Source: Pseudorasbora parva
Lineage: Eukaryota > Chordata > Actinopteri > Cypriniformes > Gobionidae
Length of the DNA: 64,000 bases
NCBI RefSeq assembly: GCF_024679245.1
Contig: NC_090178.1
Location: 7,626,202-7,690,201 of the forward strand
Direction of reading: 5' to 3'
Below are positions 1 through 10,567 of the stretch, one piece after another. How positions within the stretch are numbered: the stretch's first letter is position 1; each line of letters starts with the position of its first letter. The notes beneath the pieces are model-generated. The model worked only from the letters and a program-made list of their open reading frames with translations, had not been told where the DNA came from and did not search any database. The position numbers and the translations under genes were made by a program.

Positions 1-153
1 TATTGAAGTCAATGTGGCCTATTAGCTGTTTAGTTACTGACATTCTTCAAAATATTGTTTTTTGTGTTCAGCAGAAGAAATAAATTCATACAGGTTTGGA
101 ACAACTTGAGGATGAAAAAATGATACCATTTTTGGGTGAACTATCCCTTTAAA
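1..153. repeat. Angel-like palindromic MITE, one arm
   Basis: The end ttttgggtgaactatcccttta is the usual terminus of a very abundant fish palindromic MITE, and the sequence before it (ttgtgttcagcagaagaaa, gtttggaacaacttgag) matches the arm of the fuller copies at 8352-8592 and 46222-46536. The other arm is outside the window or lost. Confidence 0.75.
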
Positions 154-590
154 GTGGATTTTAGTATTTACTTTTGTGTATTTATTCTAAAAGCTCCAGT
201 TGTCTTCTGTGCCCAGACTTGACTTTAGTTTGATGTTTGATACATTTAAGAAGCGTGTTTTCTTTGAGCAGGTGAAATGAAAGGTTCAGCTCATATAACT
301 GACTGACAAAATTGTATACATGAGGATGCAGTGCATCGTCAATGCATCGTGATATATAATTTAAACGAAACGATGGCATGATAATCGTAATGGAACCGAA
401 GTGCGAGAGCAGTGTAGGTTCACACCCTTACTCGTCTGACCACAGCACACTTGTCCACTGTCTTTTAGACCATCAGAGATGAGCTCGGGCCCAGAGAAAT
501 CGCCGGCATGTCTGCATTGAACAGATGTATCGCTTTCTACTCGCGTAACAGAGATTCAGGTTGCATTTCTTGATGCAGCGTCAGATTGTG

Positions 591-1566
591 TTAAAGGGGG
601 GGTGAAACACTCAGTTTCAGTCAGTGTCATGTCAATCTTGAGTACCTATAGAGTAGCATTGCATCCTGCATATCTCCGAAAAGTCTTTATTTTTTTTATA
701 ATTATATAAGAAAGATGCGCTGTTCCGAGTCTTTCCGAAAAAAGCCGAGCGGGTGGGGGCGTGTCATGTGAGCGGAGCTAAATAATGACGTGTGCAGCAG
801 CGCGCTGCAGTGAGGAAAGTGAGTCGCTCTGTGAGGAAAGTGATTCGCTCTGTGAGGAAAGTGATTCGCTCATTGAGGAAAGTGATTCGCCCGCCGCGTG
901 AGGAAAGTGAGTCGCTCTGTGAGGAAAGTGATTCGCTCAGTGAGGAAAGTGATTCGCCCGCCGCGTGAGGAAAGTGAGTCGCTCTGTGAGGAAAGTGATT
1001 CGCTCTGTGAGGAAAGTGATTCGCTCAGTGAGGAAAGTGATTCGCCCGCCGCGTGAGGAAAGTGAGTCGCTCTGTGAGGAAAGTGATTCGCTCAGTGAGG
1101 AAAGTGATTCGCCTGCCGCGTGAGGAAAGTGAGTCGCTCTGTGAGGAAAGTGATTCGCCCGTCGCGTGAGGAAAGTGCTAATACAGATCGACCGCCGGCC
1201 TATCAGTGGGTAAGTCAGTAGCTACTGGTTATATCACCTGTTTAGCATCCTACAAGCCAGCGCTTTGATGGGCGTAGCCTGTTGCTTTCGCTCTCTCCGT
1301 CGCTCTCTCTCACGCGCTTCCGGTAGAATTGTCCGTAAGGCCCATACAAGGAAATTCCGCCCCCACTAACGTCAATGGGGACGCATGATCTCAAAAAACT
1401 TGCCGAAACTTATGACTAACCGGAAGTAGTATTTTTGACAAAGAAATACTCCCATCAAACGTCCACCTTAACTTTTGAAACTTTGTCTATGTTTAGTATG
1501 GGATTCCAAGTCTTTAACAGTGTAAAAGATCAGTATGCATGAAACAGCATTTCACCCCCCCTTTAA
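591..1566. mobile_element. Non-autonomous DNA element with 17-bp TIRs and internal minisatellite
   Basis: The element begins TTAAAGGGGGGGTGAAA and ends with its exact reverse complement. No transposase can be read. Its ends resemble sequences in other window copies: agtacctatagagtagcattgc recurs in modified form at 31135-31160 and 47460-47490, and the right part recurs inverted near 45480-45560. Because TTAA is palindromic, I cannot tell a TTAA target duplication from a 3-bp TAA/TTA one. Confidence 0.75.
811..1177. repeat. 21/25-bp minisatellite
   Basis: About 17 units start with tgaggaaagtga. Most are 21 bp (ending tcgctctg or tcgctcag), and every third or fourth is extended to 25 bp by a cgcccgccgcg-type end. 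The variants are arranged in blocks, which points to higher-order duplication. Confidence 0.9.
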
Positions 1567-2185
1567 GTGGCAACAGTTTTCTAAAGTACTCCCGAGCCCA
1601 TGTGGCTATATTTAACAGAGTAGCATGATGGTTTATCATGCAATGCAATCTGAGGGCTAAAATGTGACACACACAGTCTCCTTCCTTGCCCTACATGTAC
1701 TGAGATTTCTCTGGATCCTCTGAATCTTTTCACAATACTACATATTTTATGGTAGAGGGTGAAAGACCTTAATACCTTGCAATCTTGCATTGAGAAATGT
1801 GATATTTGAATTGTTTAACAATACTTTCATGAAATATGTCACAAATTGGTGAGTCATGACCAATCTTTGCTTGCAAAGACCACCTGCTAATTAAGGACTG
1901 TTTCAAAAGAGTTTAAGTTGGATATTCTAGTCTTTTCAATTTTATTTTGCCTCTGTCTTGCAGCCATCAAAATCAAATACACTTAATTAGCCAGTGAAAA
2001 CATTGGAAATGTTCCAACTTTTCTGGATTTGGTGTTGTAAATTAAAACGATTAAACATTTCTTATATTTTAAACCCATACTGATACAAAAATCCCACAAT
2101 ATTTATCAGAAAAATTACATTTAGTATTCATGCAGCCCTAGTTGGGAAAGCTGTTTGGAAACTCTTTGCAATTGTGTACACTCAC

Positions 2186-2327
2186 CGGTGATGTTGTAGC
2201 TGTAGTGAAAGCAGTTGCGGTTCAGGAGGCAGGGCTCGGTCTGCATGCTAACCGGACAGTCCTCTGCTTCTTTAGGCAGACGCAGGGCAAACGCCGTCCT
2301 CTCCCGATCTCCTCTTCCAGAACACGG
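2186..2327 (-). CDS. thsd7a: thsd7a exon: last one in the window
   Basis: This 142-nt exon (phase 0 to 1) encodes PCSGRGDRERTAFALRLPKE, AEDCPVSMQTEPCLLNRNCF and HYSYNIT. The chosen acceptor is ccacttaaag at 2329-2328, because it alone gives the expected C-x-L-P-C join in phase 0. A better-looking ctgcag 38 nt further upstream (ending at 2366) would break phase. EPCLLNRNCFHY fits the family (human EPCNLNKNCYHYDYNVT), and NIT is a possible sequon. The donor ACCG|gtgagt is strong, and in human the next residue is the Asp of DWSTC, not found in the remaining 2185 bp. RGD occurs within SGRGDRER, but human lacks it and integrin binding is only a guess. Confidence 0.88.
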
Positions 2328-2717
2328 CTTTAAGTGGTCGGTAAAACAGGGTTGTCTTTTACACACTGCAGTTCATTCATTTTAGCGAGCTCATAATTCG
2401 CTCATATTTCTCCTCAAGCTGTTCATTTACTGTCTAACAAGTGCATCTTAATGACCTGCTTTGATTTTTTTTATGCCTCAGTGTCTGTTGGCTCTCACTG
2501 AGGTCATTTAATCTGAGGATAAAATATGTCCCTGTTGGCATAACCCAAAAATGGTATTGCACAGATGTTTCTGATGAGATTTAAGCGATGTTATGTTTCA
2601 TCATGGCATGAACTTAGACTCAGATGCTTATGATATTTAAAATGGACACAAATGATTAATAATATATAGATTTATAAATTCAATTATTAAAATCATTTGA
2701 AATTTAAATTTTATATA

Positions 2718-3022
2718 TACAGTACCAGTCAAAAGTTTTTTAACATTACTATTTTTTAATGTTTTTAAAAGAAGACTTAAGCTCATCAAGCCTGCATTTA
2801 TTCGAACAGACATAAAGAAAAACATAATATTGCGAAATATTATTACAATAATATGAATATGAATATACTTTAAAATGTTATTTATTTTTGTGATGTAAAG
2901 CTGAATTTTCATCAGCCATTATTTCAGTCTTTCATGATCCTTCAGAAATCATTCTAATATGATGATTTATTATCAATGTTGGAAACAGTTGTGCTGCTTA
3001 ATATTTTTTTTATATCCTGTGA

Positions 3023-3119
<97 letters not shown>

Positions 3120-3505
3120 TTTTCTTTCTTTTTTTTCTTTGATGAATAAAAAAAAAAAAAAGAACAGCATTTATTTAAAATAGAAATCTTTTGTAACAGT
3201 TTACACTGGGTCAGTTTTTCTTCTTAAAAAAAAAGAAAAAAAGAAAATAAATTAATACTTTTATTTAGCAAGAATGTGTTAAAGAATGTGATAGTGAAGA
3301 TTTATATTGTTAGAAAATATTTCTTTTTTGAAATAGAAAACTATTATTTTAAATTGTAATAATACTTCACAATATCACACATACTATATTGTTGATCTAT
3401 ATTGTTGTTCATTTATTGAAACAAATAAATGCAAACTTTATGAGCAAAAGAGATTTATTTCAAAAACATAAAAAATAGTAATGTTCCCAGACTTTTGACT
3501 GGTGC
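2718..3505. mobile_element. TIR element with ends CCAGTCAAAAGT
   Basis: The left end (accagtcaaaagttttttaa) and right end (acttttgactggt) are inverted, and the inner bases aacattactattttttaatg also pair with aaaaaatagtaatgtt near the right end. The body (catgatccttcagaaatcat, attatcaatgttggaaac, agaacagcatttatttaaaa) is shared with fragments at 13138-13600, 34955-35410 and 59160-59455. No coding capacity; the TA tract is internal. Confidence 0.75.
3022..3110. repeat. (TA)n microsatellite
   Basis: About 44 uninterrupted TA units are followed by a T-rich tract. The tract lies inside the TIR element at 2718-3505. Confidence 0.97.
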
Positions 3506-3524
3506 GCGCATGCGTACACACAAA

Positions 3525-4045
3525 CACACACCAGGCATAACATTATGACAGCTAACATGATCGCGGCACTAGAATATATTAGGTAGTGAGTGAACATTTT
3601 GTCCTCAAATTTTATGTGCTAGAAGCAGGAAAACTGGGCAAGCTTAAGGATGTGAGTGAGCCACAGGGTCATGGGTGGCCAAGGCTCATTGATGCACTTT
3701 GGGGACTGAAGGCTGGCCCGTGTGGTCCAATCAAACAGACAAGCTACTGTAACTATAATTGCTCAAGAAGTTAATGCTGGTTCTGATAGAAAGGTGTCAG
3801 AATACAGAGCATCACAGTTTGTTGCATATGGGGCTGCATAGCCCGAAACCAGTCAGGGTGCCCATGCTGACCCCTGTCCACCGCCGAAAGCACCAACAGC
3901 GGGCACTTGAGCATCAGAACTGGACCATGGAGCAATGGAAGAAGGTGGCCTGGTCTGATAAATCATTGTTTTTCTTTTGCATCAGGTGGATGCACTTACC
4001 TGGGGAATGCAAGGCACCAGAATACACTATGGGAAGAAGACTTTT
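3525..4045 (+). pseudogene. Tc1-like transposase remnant, left part
   Basis: The segment begins with a decayed terminal repeat (ccaggcataacattatgac) and reads on the plus strand through degraded helix-turn-helix and early catalytic regions. The fragment HRRKHQQRALEHQNWTMEQW followed by KKVAWSDKSLF is the Tc1 first-aspartate region, with WSDKS where active copies usually have WSDES. The frame breaks several times. The copy stops at about 4045 and resumes at 5639, so it was split by a later insertion. Confidence 0.75.
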
Positions 4046-5638
4046 TTCTAAAGGCCATATTGACTATAATGTTATAATAATATAATATTAAAATGTTAAT
4101 GTTGAAAAATGTGGGATGCACTAGGCTACCTGTTTCAGCCGCATATATAACCATTGAAAATGAATGCATTTTAGTACAATGTAAAATATACCATATGTGT
4201 ACTGCTGAGCATTAACGTGTTTCCTGAAGCGGAAGACATGATGACTAGTTGCCTATAAGTAGTGTTATCAATAACCTTTATTGAAATGTAAATGTAGGCT
4301 ACATGTGTGATCAGTGTTGCCAGATTGGGTCGACCATTTAGAGCCCTACATTTCCGCCCGAACCAGACTTTTTTTTACACCTCTAGGGCCAGGCTTCGGG
4401 CCAATTTTCACCTCATACTCACTGTCGGCCGCTGACTGCTTGGTTTGTTACTTTAAAATAAAATAAAAACTTTAATTTAACAAACAAAAAAGTTAACTTA
4501 ATAAAGAAACTAAACGAAATATAACTACTTGGACATTAAAAACAAAGCTGAACTATTTTAATATCTGCAGCAGTTTGTCATAAGGAGGATTCAAAAAAGA
4601 AGCTAAACACTGGCTCCAGTCGCACTCGGGCCTTGCTAGGGCCTAGAATTGAGGCCTGTGCAGGGCTCAAAGCTCACCAAAACCCGCCCCCCGCCAAAAC
4701 TGCCAAAATAATGTGATGATATTTTATTGAATAAGCCACTTTAAGTGCAAACAACGCCCAATATAAGAGATCAGAAAAAGCACATAATTAACAGGCATTT
4801 CACACATTAATAACACACCACTGCCAAAATGCGTCACGTTAATTCATTGATACTCCCAAAAAAAAACAACAACAATGCGCTTAGCTTTGCTCTGACAAAA
4901 CTACAGTACACTTGTGAAGTTCATAGAACACGCACTTAGCCCAGTCAAAACAGATTCATCATTGATTTAAACCTTTTTCAGCAGCTGTTGGGGTTGCTGG
5001 TTGGAGATGTCCTGAGTGTGTATATTATGATGGACTCTGGAGTCTTCGAGTCACAGGTGTAATGCACGTTTGAGAGTTGGTTCACAGACCCACTCCTTAC
5101 TGTAGAAACGGCTTGTATATATATACTGTATGTATGCCACTTTAGCATAATGATCACTTGATTATACAGCTACGACGAGTTATCGCGCTAAAAACCTGGC
5201 TGTCATGAATGACCACGTCTGCCTGCTGATCGCTGATTGACTGAAAGTGCGTGCTCGTCCGCTGGAACCCGCCCAATCTGGCAACACCGTGTGTGATTTG
5301 TGCTTTGAATCATGCGCAAGCTCGATGGATTGCGTAGTAACCAATAGGGTGTTGTAATGGTATATGTTTACACTTCTCATCCAACCACAATCAAATTCAC
5401 ACTATCAGGATGACGAGATTTATCTGCATTTTTTTTTTTAAACAAGATGAATTGAAAGAGGAGTAACGATGCTGTTTTTAAAAAGTAAGGAGTAGAAAGT
5501 ACAGATAATTGCGTGAAATTGTAGAAGTAGAAGTAAAAAGTAGGCTAAAAAATAATTACTCCAGTAAAGTATAGATACCCAAAATTTCTACTTAAGTAAG
5601 GTAACGAAGTATTTGTACTTCGTTACTTGACACCTCTG
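4046..5638. mobile_element. Insertion(s) splitting the Tc1-like copy, hAT-like right end
   Basis: The right end, ...ttacttgacacctctg, reads in reverse as CAGAGGTGTCAAGTAACGAA, a recognised hAT-type terminus of fish. The left end of that element was not found. Inside, gttgccagattggg (near 4316) and cccaatctggcaac (near 5272) are inverted, suggesting a further element of about 970 bp. No transposase frame is readable. Confidence 0.5.
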
Positions 5639-5936
5639 CCTGCCACAAAGGCAAAAATGGTTCAAGAATCGTTGTGGAGCACAATGAGTTTGAGGTGTTG
5701 ACTTGGCCTCCAAATTCCCCAGATCTCAATCCACTTGAGCATCTGTGGGATGTGCTAAACAAACAAGTCCGATTCTTGTAGGCCCACATTGCTAACATCT
5801 TGGTGCCAGATACCACAGCACTCCTTCAGGGGTCTAGTGGAGTCCATGCCTCGACGGGTCAGAGCTGTTTTGGCAGCAAAAGGAGGACCAACAATATTTG
5901 GAAGGTGGTCATAATGTTATGCCTGATCAGTGTGTA
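5639..5936 (+). pseudogene. Tc1-like transposase remnant, right part and TIR
   Basis: The sequence from cctgccacaaaggcaaaaat continues the copy begun at 3525. It includes the region encoding F-E-V-L-T-W-P-P-N-S-P-D-L (third catalytic block) and ends with the terminal repeat aatgttatgcctgatcagtg. The reading frame is broken. Confidence 0.8.
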
Positions 5937-6077
5937 TATATTAGATGAAAAACTTAAAAAACGAACTTGAACTAACTGAAACAAACAGGTTTAGGTTGAA
6001 GAACTGAGATTTTACAGCGATCAAATCAGTGGCTTTATGTAATCCTGTGGTTTAAATTGATTAGTGATAATCCTGAC

Positions 6078-6231
6078 CAGGTCACACGGGGTCCAGGCAC
6101 TCCAGTCGGACAGCACACAATCCTCCGGGCAGGGCAGTCGGCTCTCCCTTGTGCCCTGTGGCATCTCCTCTGGATCACACAGATAGTCTTCCACCGCGTC
6201 AGTGGGACCGTCCACTGTGTTCAACAAACAC
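6078..6231 (-). CDS. thsd7a: thsd7a exon: VEDYLCDPEEMP and TSP1 start
   Basis: This 154-nt exon (phase 2 to 0) encodes CLLNTVDGPTDAVEDYLCDP, EEMPQGTRESRLPCPEDCVL and SDWSAWTPCDL. The motif VEDYLCDPEEMP matches human THSD7A exactly as I recall it, and the following L-P-C-P-E-D-C linker and W-S-A-W-T-P-C start open the next TSP1 repeat. TRESRLPC has serine where human 7A has a cysteine-containing VCKLPC, so local cysteine pairing may differ. The donor CCTG|gtcagg is weaker than average, but the phase-0 join to the next exon (Asp-Leu-Pro-Cys) is supported by human VLPC. The acceptor is cttgcag. Confidence 0.93.
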
Positions 6232-6313
6232 CTGCAAGACCACAAAAGAGGACGATGTCAGGGTATTGTGGATGGAGTAACGGTACAATAAACATGAGGA
6301 AAAGGCATCTCAC
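6232..6313 (-). other. thsd7a: thsd7a 82-bp intron
   Basis: This is the shortest intron in the window, phase 2, with GTGAGA at the donor and CTTGCAG at the acceptor. It is typical of the compact introns of fish genes and carries no repeat. Confidence 0.92.
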
Positions 6314-6447
6314 CTGACTCTTCTTGTCTGCACGCCCTCGCCACAGTTCTCCTTCAGATCTACGTTACTTACTTTCCACACGCTCCAGGGTTCAGCTACC
6401 CAAATATACTGACTGCAGTCACTGACGCACGGGACCACCTCATAAAC
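6314..6447 (-). CDS. thsd7a: thsd7a exon: TSP repeat with Cys-to-Trp change
   Basis: This 134-nt exon (phase 0 to 2) encodes VYEVVPCVSDCSQYIWVAEP, WSVWKVSNVDLKENCGEGVQ and TRRV. Human THSD7A has VYEVVPCHSDCNQYLWVTEP and WSICKVTFV at this point. Here the cysteine of W-S-I-C is tryptophan (TGG at 6376-6378), which would leave a partner cysteine unpaired unless this is a sequence error. The exon also holds an internal donor-like AAA|gtaagtaa (6365-6375) that is a better match to the consensus than many real donors in the gene. It is separated from the next exon by an 82-bp intron, the shortest in the window. Acceptor tttcag, donor TCAG|gtgaga. Confidence 0.93.
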
Positions 6448-6884
6448 CTGAAACGTGAGCCCACCGACCACTCATAACAGCATCAATACTACTAAACTAA
6501 TCATGCACATCCAACTTTTCTAATGGAGGTAGAATTTTAACACCAGGATTTTTTCATAAAAAGGAGTAAAAAAGTGTTAAAAAAAATTGATCAGTGCAAT
6601 GTCAAACTAAATATTATCTGAGCTGTTTTATTTTCTATTCTATATACGGTAAATGCATTGAAATTAATATGAATAATTGCAAAGCCTGTAAGCAGTTTAA
6701 AGCCCTGATTTTTGTGATTTATTTTGTTTTCTATAAAGAAAAAATACAATAAAAGGAATAAAAATAAATTAATTAATAAATTAATGAATAAAAATAAAAT
6801 AAAACAAAACACCAGACTAATAATTCAACAAATTGCAATAAATAAATATTTAAAAAAATAAAAAAATAAACACACACACACACA

Positions 6885-7217
6885 CAAACTAGTGCTTAAT
6901 CGGGATGAATTGCATTCAAAATAAAAGTTTGTGTTTACAAAATAAATGTTTGTGTACTGTGTATAATTGTTATGTAGTATATACTCTTAAAAATATACAT
7001 GCATAAATACACACATGCATGTATATATTTAAGATTTTTTTATATTTATATCTCAAATATTTATAATATAAATTATATATAAACATGAAATAAATGAAAA
7101 TATTTCTTAAATATATATATATACATGTATGTGACAATTATACACAGTACACACACATATATATTATGTAAACACAAACTTTTATTTTGGATGTGATCAT
7201 TTGACAGCCCTAAAATA
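6885..7217. mobile_element. Short inverted-repeat element (TTTGTGTTTACA arms)
   Basis: The left arm (cattcaaaataaaagtttgt, gtttacaaaat) pairs with the right arm (atgtaaacacaaacttttat, tttggatgtgatcatttgac). The end gacagcccta is a common fish repeat end. A related half-copy is next to the TA tract at 43085-43340. Confidence 0.65.
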
Positions 7218-8351
7218 CACATTAAATAAATTAAAATCTAAATTAAATACATCAAATAAATATATTTTAATAAATAAATACCATACATACATAAATAAAT
7301 AAATAACCCACCAGAAATGTAATACATCAGAATATTAATTTGAGAATAATAACATTCAGAATAATAACATTAATTTGAGTGTGCTAGATATATCTCTAAG
7401 CTGGGACCATCTGTAATGTTATAGCAATAGCAATAGCACACCAAAGTGAACTCTATAAATAAAAAAACACAACAACATAAAATCCATAATAGACATTTAA
7501 AATCAACTCTGGAAAGTGAAGTCTAAAAAATGAAATTTCAATTAAGAGAAGAAAGTGTTATTACCTGTGCCTGTGGCCGAGCAGCATTATTGGACAGTTA
7601 GAGAAAAATGTCATTAGAACATCTGCGTCTAGAGACCAAAGCACCATAAAACATCATGTTCAGTTAAGAATGGTCCTTATCAATCATTCTTTTTTAGAAA
7701 CAGCATTGTTTAAACTCAACATAAAATACAATTTGCAAGGCCAGAAATATCTATTAAGAAAATCAATAGGTTAAAATTTGAGTTCACATTGACAAAGTAC
7801 ATGTAATTTCTGCCTCTGCACGTTTAAATTTGTCAAAATGTAAAATGACATGACCTTTTACCAGCCTGATAATCTGTTATTAATAAAAGGAGAGTGTTTA
7901 TTCCAAATAAATTTAACAAAATCCAAGAATTATATAAATATAATTTGTCTGGAGCAAAGATTTCAAAAACACTTTGATGTGGTGTGATCTTTTTCAAGCA
8001 AATCTCAGTAAAATAAAATTAGCTGAAAAGCAAGTATTTCTGAATAATTTGAGATTTACATATGAGCCTATTTTTGGATCTTAAGCATGTGATTTTTACT
8101 GTATAATGGAGCCAAACATTTAAGAAGTTGAAGGAAACTTTTGAACTCCAAAGCTTAGTGAACTACCTCTGAAGGCCACCAAGGTGCGCTCCTAAGCCTT
8201 AAGGAATGACTAATCAGCATTCCTGTCTGCTGAGATACCTTCTTTTGGACAAATTGTAAGACAGCACTGTATGTGTGATTTTACAATCCCAAAATGCATT
8301 GCAAAACATGCTCTATCCAAGCAACATGGGTGATGAGTCGGGATAAATGAT

Positions 8352-8592
8352 TTTAAAGGGACAGTTCAACCAAAAAATGAAAATGTTGTGACCATTTACT
8401 CTCCCTTAAGCTGAATGTTGGTAACCAGACAGTTGACAGCACCCACTGACTTCCATAGTAGGGAAAAATATTATGGAAATCAATGGGTGTTGTGGATTGT
8501 CTGGTTACCAACACTATTTAAATCATCTTCTTTTGTGTTCAACAGAGGATTCATACAAGTTTGGAACAACATAAGTTTTTGGTGAACTATAT
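8352..8592. mobile_element. Angel-like palindromic MITE
   Basis: The element starts ttaaagggacagttcaaccaa and ends tttttggtgaactat. Its arms gttggtaaccagacagttga and ttgtctggttaccaacac pair around acttccatagtaggg. Confidence 0.75.
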
Positions 8593-8620
8593 AATAAAGC
8601 TTTATTTCAGCAAACCTTTC

Positions 8621-9014
8621 TTTCCTATTTAATACTTGACACTTCTGTAGTTACATTGTGTACTAAGACCGACGGAAAATGCAAAGTTGTGATTTTTCTA
8701 GACTGATATGGCTAGGAAATATACTCAGGTGCAGCGCAGCATCTGAAAATATTACGCAGCATCTGAAAATAGTCCCCAGCACGCTCCCTGTGCAATCAGG
8801 TTGTCACATTGGTTAGGTTGACAGAAGTTAGCCTATTTCCAGGTGCTGCGTAATATCATTGCGCTGCTGCATCCATGGTATGGCAGCAGTTTCTTGATTA
8901 TTACGCAGGATTGAGAGTATAGTTCCTAGCCATATTGGCCAAGAAAATCACAACATTCGTCGGTCTTAGTTCACGATGTAACTACAAAAGTGTACATCAA
9001 GTATTAAATAGGAA
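8621..9014. mobile_element. Foldback element with about 100-bp inverted arms
   Basis: The left arm (tcctatttaatacttgacac, actaagaccgacggaaa, gatatggctaggaaatatac) is repeated in reverse complement at the right (gtatagttcctagccatat, attcgtcggtcttagttcac, tcaagtattaaatagga). The arms enclose about 180 bp rich in cagcgcagcatctg and related words. No coding capacity. Confidence 0.75.
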
Positions 9015-9283
9015 AAATATCAAAAGTAATTTTTAAGTGCGATGCTAATGGTCTAATCAGAATCAATGATCTATGCTAAGCTATGCTAAAAGTGCTACCG
9101 CCAGACCCGGAGATCGGCTGAATGGATTTGAAAACAGTCAAACACAACTGTTTAACTCTAGAGAAGTTGGAAAATTTGCCTCTTTTTTAAAAAAGTGGAG
9201 TGTTCCTTTAATGAAATAATTTCCATTTTTTGGGTGAACTAACCCTTTAACATTTAACAATTATAATTCTGGGTGACGTTTAC

Positions 9284-9462
9284 CTGGTTTAGGTGGTCCA
9301 GTTTTGGGCAGGGTCTTCCTCCATTGTAAGGCTTTTCTCTGAGCCATTTTGAGCGAACTTTGACCCCACTGCCACAGGATTTGCTACAGCGCGACCAGTT
9401 GGACCATTCACTGAGTTTACAATCAGAAGGGCAAGGGACGATGCAGGCCTCCTCTATATACC
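9284..9462 (-). CDS. thsd7a: thsd7a exon: canonical TSP1 repeat (WSNWSRC)
   Basis: This 179-nt exon (phase 1 to 0) encodes GYIEEACIVPCPSDCKLSEW, SNWSRCSKSCGSGVKVRSKW and LREKPYNGGRPCPKLDHLNQ. It contains a complete canonical TSP1 core: W-x-x-W-x-x-C, S-C-G-S-G, the R-x-K strand and the N-G-G-R-P-C-P turn. As far as I recall it differs from human THSD7A at only a few positions, making it one of the best anchors for the 7A assignment. NWS is a possible sequon. The acceptor follows a run of A on the plus strand (tttttctttcag in sense), and the donor is CCAG|gtaaac. Confidence 0.97.
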
Positions 9463-10270
9463 CTGAAAGAAAAAAAAAAAATAACAGCATGCATGGTCAC
9501 AATTTACAGTATATCAAAAAATGCACATAAAAACAATTTACATGTTATTCAGATGGTCTCTTCCAGTTTTTCTTCCAAACTAATGATGACTATAAATAAC
9601 CATCCAGAATGCATACAAAACAAACTACCATCAGATGCTGGTTTTAACTGGATTTTCCTTCAGGGTAATAACAAATTTAACAGACTTGCTGATTAAACAT
9701 GCCGTTTTGAAGTGGTTTAAATCTTGATTAAAAATGAAAAGCAAGTGTGTACCTTGCATATAAAATTATGAGGTGCATAAAAATTGTAAAAGCAATTGGT
9801 ATAACTAGTCATGTTTTGAGATGCAGTGCTTTTGTGGAGAGTTGGCTGCAGGGTCAGGGAATGTAATATGCTTTAGCAGCTAATGCTGAATTTTATTAGT
9901 GCTGTTTGCTCAAGCCGTGTATACTGCCTACTCATATGGCTCAAGAGGATCAGCTTTTTCCAAGTGCATACTGCAGGCCCAACATACACACACACATTAT
10001 GTTATCCCTGAACACCATATCCTTCACAGCAGCCTTTCAAGAGGAGCCAACACTTGGCTAAGAACAAGCCAAATGCAGAAATTGCTGCTTCAAAAATACT
10101 GCAGTAAATAATACATTATAAAATGGATGGTTCTGAAAGTTGATTGGTCAGTACAGCGTTCCAGTTATTCACAAACACACGATTAAAACAGCTATGATGT
10201 CAAACACATGTTCACCATATCACTGCACAACACACACTGAGATTATGGACCTCAGCTTACATGACATACT

Positions 10271-10447
10271 GAATCTTTGGGCAGTTGTGGCCTACTGGCA
10301 AAAGAATCTGACTTGTAACACAAGTTTGAGTCTCAGTACCTGCAGGGAAATGTAGGTGGGGGAGTGAATGAATAGCGCTCTTTTTCACTCTTGTTACCCA
10401 CAAGTGAGGTACCCTTGATGAAGGTTCCTAACGCCCAATTGCTAATA
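10271..10447 (+). repeat. tRNA-derived SINE remnant
   Basis: The start (ttgtggcctactggcaaaag) resembles a tRNA box A, and gtttgagtctcagtacctgc resembles box B and its flank. The following body (gggggagtgaatgaatagcg, tgaggtacccttgatgaagg) is common in fish tRNA-derived SINEs. Box A and box B are both mutated. It is not a functional tRNA gene. Confidence 0.65.
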
Positions 10448-10567
10448 ATAAAAAAAGGCTTCTCTTTATGTTTTGTGTCCAATACTCACTGCTGTGTTTG
10501 TGCACCTGGAAGGGTGATGCAGAGCACAAATTCTGTCTGTCTGACTGACTGACTCACTCGAGACCTT

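Larger units (their letters stand above)
1..2185. other. intronic DNA, left edge
   Basis: This is the 5' part of the intron that follows the last exon. It holds an Angel-like fragment (1-153) and a 976-bp inverted-repeat element (591-1566). From about 154 to 590 and 1567 to 2185 I see only AT-rich DNA without a recognisable feature. Confidence 0.7.
2328..6077. other. thsd7a: thsd7a intron (3.75 kb), repeat-filled
   Basis: The intron contains a TIR element with a TA tract (2718-3505) and a Tc1-like copy interrupted by other repeats (3525-5936). From 2328 to 2717 I see only simple AT-rich DNA. Confidence 0.8.
6448..9283. other. thsd7a: thsd7a intron (2.8 kb), repeat-rich
   Basis: The intron holds an inverted-repeat element (6885-7217), an Angel-like MITE (8352-8592) and a foldback element (8621-9014). 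From 7218 to 8351 there is AT-rich DNA without a recognisable feature. The stretch 9015-9250 ends in gtggagtgttcctttaa, itself like a repeat terminus, followed by the fragment ttttgggtgaactaaccctt. Confidence 0.75.

Noticed and set aside
2959..3183. Open frames of alternating Tyr-Ile on both strands
   Set aside because: These are translations of the TA microsatellite.
10271..10447. A functional tRNA gene
   Set aside because: Only degenerate box A and box B are present, with a SINE body after them and no cloverleaf.
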